Below, in pieces: positions 30,677-35,000 of a stretch of 35,000 nucleotides of DNA. This DNA is from Mesostigma viride (lineage: Eukaryota; Streptophyta; Mesostigmatophyceae; Mesostigmatales; Mesostigmataceae), in contig RPFO01001641.1 of assembly GCA_009746045.1 (NCBI GenBank), positions 1-35,000 on the forward strand. Reading direction: 5' to 3'. Under the pieces are notes generated by a model. It worked only from the letters and a program-made list of their open reading frames with translations, made no database searches and was not told where the DNA came from. The position numbers and the translations under genes are program-made. The first letter of the stretch is position 1; the number at the start of each line of letters is the position of its first letter.

Positions 30677-30795
30677 TCCAGGGTACCCAGACTCTTTGTT
30701 GAAACAAGGAGTGGAGCACATTAAAAAGGCAGGCCACATACCGGCGGCCAGTGCTTGTGGGAACACTTATTGCTAGTCAAAGGCTAGCCTTACCC
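30677..30795 (-). repeat. Direct repeat copy 2 of the DIRS/PAT-like element
   Basis: TCCAGGGTACCCAGACTCTT through GGGAACACTTATTGCTAGTC is repeated in the same orientation at 32024-32144, about four bases in five identical. Relative to the minus-strand ORFs it lies furthest downstream, the place of the B2 repeat in split-direct-repeat (PAT-like) elements. Confidence 0.7.
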
Positions 30796-32023
30796 CCCCC
30801 AAAACACAGGGAGGGTGGGCGGGAAAAGAAAGAGGCCGCACCTAGCTAGGTGGGTTTATTTTTGTCTTTTAGCGTGTCACTCGGCCTTGGCCCGGACGGC
30901 AATTTTTTCGCCACGTAAATTTCGCGTCTGAACAAATGACGCAAATTGGCGTTCTAATTGCCGGCGGCTTACGTAAGTTTGCCGGGGCTATTAGGTCACA
31001 GTGGGTTGTGGGTTAACACCCCGGGAATGCCCCTAAAAACCCTCAGGCTCCGGGAGAGGCCTTTATATTCTCCCAAACCGGCGCCTCTAAATGTGTTCCA
31101 AGCCTATCTGTGGGCTCTGGACCATGGGGCAGCCTTACTGCATCCGCTATGAGTCAGCCATGCTTTGCCCATGCAGAGAGCCACTCTCTGCTGAGGCGCC
31201 ATCATGCCCAAGCCATTGCCTAGCCATGATCAGCTTCCACCCCATGTCCGCAACTTTGCACAGCTGCTGGGATACATGGTGGTGCAGGTGCACCTCAATT
31301 CTGCACCTCGAGTAGGTGGCAGTTTACACCAACCACCTGCAGGTTGTCGCCTAGAATGTATTGAAAACCATATGCCCCTTCTCAGGGATATGTGTCAGAT
31401 ATCCTCCCCACGGAGGTATGCTCTTAATTAATTAGTTGATTAGGTCACATATCGCGTGAGAGAAAGATTCTAGATATAGTTAATCACTATGTCATTAACA
31501 AAGAAACCTAAAGGTTTATATCTCAACGTAGCTCCCGCCACCTGGCCAGGAAACTGGCTAAATCCTTTGCCCCTGCCGATCCGGATCAGGCCGCATCGTC
31601 CTCAAAAGTTATGTAACGTGAACCCTAAAACCTAGCTATAGCGGCTACATGGGCTTATAACCTAGCTGAAGCGGCTAAGCTGCAAAAAGGCCTCCCTACG
31701 TTCACCACGCCACTCCTAAGCACGTGTGAAAATGAACAACAAAGCCTACGCTCTCAAGGCGCCGCGCCCCCCTCAAAAGGGCGGGCACGGTTGACAGTAG
31801 GCACTAGTACAGGCGCAACGCCGGTCCACTCCTACTCTAGTCCTATGTAACACAAACACCTCACATGGTGTAGGTGACGTACGGTAGAGCTACACTAGAC
31901 AGGCGGCAGATCGGCCCCCCCCTGAGCCGGCCGCCACATAACTATAACATGAGCAGATAGCTAAAAAAATCTCACTATAAAGAAACTATGTTCAGAGAAC
32001 CACAATTCTATTAATTGTGGAAC
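30796..32023 (-). other. Spacer between the direct repeats; possible A2 repeat
   Basis: No gene seen. The stretch lies between the two direct repeats downstream of the recombinase ORF. In PAT-like elements this is where a second copy of the upstream A repeat sits; the upstream copy would be outside this window, so this cannot be checked here. Confidence 0.35.
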
Positions 32024-32144
32024 TCCAGGGTAACCAGAATCTTTATGAAAACAATGAGTGGAGCACATACAAAATGCAGGCCACATCCCGGCGGTCGATG
32101 CTCATGGGAACACTTATTACTTGTCAAAGTCTTAGCCTTACCCT
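32024..32144 (-). repeat. Direct repeat copy 1 of the DIRS/PAT-like element
   Basis: Matches 30677-30795 in the same orientation, with shared words GAGTGGAGCACAT, GCAGGCCACAT, CCGGCGG and GGGAACACTTATT. It sits just downstream of the recombinase ORF end on the minus strand, as the B1 repeat would. Confidence 0.7.
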
Positions 32145-32189
32145 TACATCCCTCTCTGATGATCCATGCCAGGGGCAAAGAACCTATCT

Positions 32190-33120
32190 TTAATAGAACG
32201 AACAACCAAACGAGGCGTAGGGCAGTTTCACAATAGCCCGCCATGCCCGGGGAGGGCAGGCGGCCATGGCCCGAAGAAAAACCTCAGGAAACTCCACCTC
32301 TAAGCTGCGGTGCAAGCCCACAAAATGGGCAACCGTGGAGCTGCTAAGCCAGCGTCCCCAGCCCTGGATGTTCCCCATGCCGCGACCCTCGAGGAAATCA
32401 TGGGTGGCACCCCCGTGCCGCAGCCCGCGAATCGTGAAAATCTGGGCGACCCCCCCAAGGCCTGAGTTGCATCATGCCAGATGCGCCTGAATTGCGGGTA
32501 GGTGAAAGGGAACACATGCTCCCAAGCGTGCTTGCCGGCGATGCGGAGGATGGTTTCAGACATCAATCTTCTACCACCACCGACGAGTCTTGCCCTTAGA
32601 GGTCTTTGTAGCCTTCAACAGCAAGGCCCCCCGCTGAGCCGGCCCAAGCCAGACGTCAGGCTGGAGGCGCACATGGCAGATGCGGAGGTTCAACGCCTCC
32701 GAGATTCACAGGTAATGTCGGAACACAATGACCACCAGCAGGCCCGCAAGGCGTTGACCTAACATTACCATCGTGCTGGCGATTGCAACGCCTCCTCCTA
32801 TTCCATGGGAGGAGAGGCACGAGGTGGCACAAGTGTTTTCCACCCAGCGAGGACGCCACGTGCCAAGTCTCTCGACCTCTTCACCATACCCGCATACCGG
32901 GGTAGTAAAGTTGCAACCCCATCAAGGGATCGACACACGTCTGGCGGCTGTATCCCCGACATTGAGCCCAGGTGACGTACGCACAAAAGGTCTCCTCAAG
33001 GGTATCAGCGCGCGACGACAACCTGTCCGCCCGGCCGCTAGCCTCCCACCAAGTCAATGGAGAATCATGGCCACGACAGTAGTCCCGCGAGGTAGCCGGC
33101 TTTACTTTCCCCTCGAGCAA
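32190..33120 (-). pseudogene. Tyrosine recombinase of a DIRS-like retrotransposon, frameshifted
   Basis: The N-terminal part (33120-32881) has TLEETFCAYVTWAQCRGYSR and QTCVDPLMGLQLYYPGMR, typical of the core-binding helices of a tyrosine recombinase. A later frame gives TYPQFRRIWHDATQALGG (about 32500-32450). After a shift, GLRHGGATHDFLEGRGMGNI followed by QGWGRWLSSSTVAHFV (about 32430-32320) matches the C-terminal catalytic box (Arg/His-Gly-Gly-Ala-x-His, then Gly-Arg-Trp). The position where the family has its nucleophilic Tyr reads Phe (AHFV), if my alignment is right. At least three frame breaks make this a dead copy. In the living element this enzyme integrates the cDNA in place of an integrase. 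Confidence 0.65.
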
Positions 33121-33154
33121 TGGAAGGTAGCTAACAGTTGCAGGGGGGCCCAGG

Positions 33155-34015
33155 TTAGGATGGATGCCTTCCGCGGGTCAGGTCACGCACCCAGCCTGCC
33201 AAGAAAGTTGCAATGGATTCGCCCCAAGAAGTGCCATCAGCTGGTTGAAGTGCTCTCGGCATCCACACCCACTGGGAACGGCTCCCAGTGGCCAGGGTCA
33301 ACGCGCATAATCGGCGGCACTGCTTGTTTAGCTTGTATGATGACGACCGCCCCTTCGTCAAGCAGCCCAATGCCGCAGTGGAATGCACCGGCCTCACCCG
33401 CTTGCCCCGGTTTTCCAGGCTGTGCGCACTCCTCTCCACGCCCTTCACTGCGCCGCAAACCTCCTTCTCGTTGATGTGCATCCCCAGATCCCGCCAACGG
33501 CTCTTGACCCCAACCCGCCACTGCTGGCTAGTGATTGCTTGTTGCGCCCGCGCGCTCAGTGGTCTAGGGCCAGCGTAGGCCACCTCGGTCGGTGGTCTAG
33601 GGCCAGCGTAGGCCCCCTCGGTCGGTATGAGCAGAACTGGGTATCCCCGCACCTCACGTGCACGCGCCAGCTCCGCCACCTTGCCCGGCTCCATCGTAGC
33701 GTAGCCAACAGCTTGCCCGCAGGTCGACACATCAGACGCGACAGCCTCACGTGCCAAAGTTGCACTTCGGTCAACCTTTACATAAGCATAGGAGCCAAGG
33801 CCAGGGCACACTCTTAACTCCTCCCACACCCCAGCCCACAGCACCAGCGACCGCTGCCCCCACCCTTTCAGGCTGATGAACTTGAAACATTGCTGCCAGA
33901 CGGATAGGCAGCTGTGGCTTAACATTTGCAGCCACAACCACTGCCCCAAGATGGCAGCCAGCTCCTCAGCCGTAGCTCGTCCACGTGTGAGGAGAGCTTG
34001 CGTGGGGGCGATCAC
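33155..34015 (-). CDS. RT connection and RNase H of a DIRS-like retrotransposon
   Basis: A 286-codon minus-strand open segment. It opens with ATAEELAAILGQWLWLQMLS, the post-RT connection region. It continues to SDVSTCGQAVGYATMEPGKV, corresponding to the first RNase H aspartate motif, then WRDLGMHINEKEVCGAVKGV, the catalytic-Glu region, then VHSTAALGCLTKGRSSSYKL. It ends in VWMPRALQPADGTSWGE, the usual W-x-P-x3-x-PADG end. In place of the usual Thr-Asp-Asn before TAAL there is Val-His-Ser, so a catalytic Asp seems lost. A 33-bp tandem duplication lies within it (33559-33624). Confidence 0.65.
   Translation of the reverse strand: MIAPTQALLTRGRATAEELAAILGQWLWLQMLSHSCLSVWQQCFKFISLKGWGQRSLVLWAGVWEELRVCPGLGSYAYVKVDRSATLAREAVASDVSTCGQAVGYATMEPGKVAELARAREVRGYPVLLIPTEGAYAGPRPPTEVAYAGPRPLSARAQQAITSQQWRVGVKSRWRDLGMHINEKEVCGAVKGVERSAHSLENRGKRVRPVHSTAALGCLTKGRSSSYKLNKQCRRLCALTLATGSRSQWVWMPRALQPADGTSWGESIATFLAGWVRDLTRGRHPS
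33559..33624 (-). repeat. 33-bp in-frame tandem duplication
   Basis: Two copies of GTGGTCTAGGGCCAGCGTAG plus 13 bases, differing by one base (CCACC versus CCCCC). They duplicate the peptide EVAYAGPRP-type segment inside the RNase H region. Confidence 0.9.
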
Positions 34016-34129
34016 AAGGGTGAGCTGCTTGACCTATGGTTCCAGCACGCCGTTCCGCCGATGCACCACCGCTTGCTAGTAGGGCCTCTAGCTCGTCCCC
34101 TCCCTGGCTGGCCATCTTAGTCTTCTCCT

Positions 34130-35000
34130 TAGAAGGCACAGGGCGCTTAGGAGGGTAGCCTAACTCAATAGCGCGCGTGATGAGCTGATTCACTGACTCG
34201 CAGGTGCGCCCGTTGCTGGCCACCAAGTCATCGGTGGTGATGGACAGCGTGGGGGCAGGGGGGGGTTCCAGGTCGATCTGGAGCTCCCCGGCGCGCTCCT
34301 CCTTGTACTCGATGACCAAGCGCAGCGGCTGGCCACACTCGCCGCGCACCAAGGTGAGCTCACCTGCGCTTGAGAGGTAGTTGACCTGGCGCCTCGGATC
34401 CAGGGCACCGCTCGTGTAGAGCACTATCTCATGGATGGCCTCCCCCAGCGCCACCGCATGGGAATGCCCCATGGCCAGCACGTTGAGCACGGGCCACACC
34501 CTCCGCCTCGGCCCTGCCAGGCCCATGCTAGTGGACCACATACTTGGAAGCCCTTGGTAGTCGGGGAGTTCCGGAGAAGGGAAAAGTAACTTTCCTCTTC
34601 CCTTAGTGCGCGGGAAAAGGACCCGCCGTACCATCCGTCCGAGCCTTAAGGGAAGATTCCATGCACTAAGGGAAAAGTGGCCCTGTCTCTTCCCTTATAA
34701 AGGAAAACCTAAAGAGAATTTCTCTTAGCTCTGCTCTTCCGGGGGAACAAGGATAGAGTGCCACGTAGCCGAAGCCGACAGGTCGCCTCCCGCGTGCGTG
34801 TGGACAAGAGAATTCTCTTGTCCGGAAGCAGGTCATACAGCGTCGTCCGTACCAGCTTTGCCCTTAACTCTTCCCTTAGCTACGGTAAGAGAAAAGTTAA
34901 GGGAAAAGTCTCCGGAACCCCCCGAGTCCCACCACCACTCGGGCACCTCGATGGAGTAGTAGTATGACACGCTCTTGGCGCTGTAGCACCGGCCCTTGAT
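34130..35000 (-). pseudogene. Reverse transcriptase of a DIRS-like retrotransposon, interrupted
   Basis: At the window's right edge the minus strand reads IKGRCYSAKSVSYYYSIEVP and EWWWDSG (35000-34925), an RT core strand. After a 349-bp insertion it resumes with GLPDYQGLPSM, then VLAMGHSHAVALGEAIHEIV, a DIRS-type Leu/Met-Pro/Ala-Met-Gly motif, and reaches LSITTDDLVASNG, equivalent to the Y-x-D-D active site though the aromatic residue is replaced. It leads on toward the RNase H ORF. The element's 5' part is outside the window. Confidence 0.55.
34569..34917. mobile_element. Small inverted-repeat element inserted in the RT
   Basis: A 349-bp stretch bounded by inverted TTCCGGAGA (34569-34577) and TCTCCGGAA (34909-34917). 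Inside it are many direct and inverted copies of TAAGGGAAAAG/CTTCCCTTA and a GACAAGAGAATTCTCTTGTC palindrome (34802-34821). RT coding sense resumes on both sides. The short TIRs and lack of an ORF fit a MITE. No clear target-site duplication was seen. Confidence 0.5.

Overview
The window reads as nuclear DNA of a plant-lineage eukaryote, most likely a streptophyte green alga (a charophyte such as Chara is my best guess, by inference). The reasons are GT-AG introns, plant-type telomere heptamers (CCCTAAA/TTTAGGG) inside the sequence, a spliced gene resembling the plant/algal karyogamy protein GEX1, DIRS-type and non-LTR retrotransposon remnants, and very heavy tandem-repeat content. No bacterial-style operons, tRNA or rRNA genes are visible.

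Layout. 1-925: two minisatellites, the second built on a palindromic word (GGTCRCTCTGCAGAGTGACC). About 986-10291 (+): one multi-exon gene of unknown function whose product is rich in Lys, Glu and Ser. At least twelve exons can be placed by splice sites; several carry apparent single-base frameshifts. The same palindromic word recurs in most of its introns. 10292-15491: mostly non-coding, with a GT-rich low-complexity stretch, an interstitial telomere tract, two short hairpins, a 5'-truncated retroelement 3' end, and two doubtful exons. 15492-24643: a 9.15-kb segment bounded by perfect 211-bp inverted repeats. It holds a 2.4-kb block of three adjoining satellites (8-, 4- and 21-bp units) and, on the minus strand, several candidate exons, including a well-phased three-exon ORF for a 79-residue single-pass membrane protein. 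25149-30331 (+): seven exons of a GEX1/Brambleberry/KAR5-family nuclear-fusion gene. Its introns contain a 1.6-kb minisatellite and two telomere-repeat insertions flanked by direct duplications. 30677-35000 (-): a decayed DIRS/PAT-like tyrosine-recombinase retrotransposon (RT, RNase H, recombinase, then a direct-repeat pair). Its RT is interrupted by a small inverted-repeat element.

Only the GEX1-like gene has a role I can name: fusion of nuclear envelopes after gamete fusion. Its C-terminal membrane exons are not visible; the DIRS element occupies the place where they would be expected. The unknown gene at the left end shows clear exon-intron unit duplication. The frameshifts could be assembly errors or real decay; the sequence alone cannot tell which.
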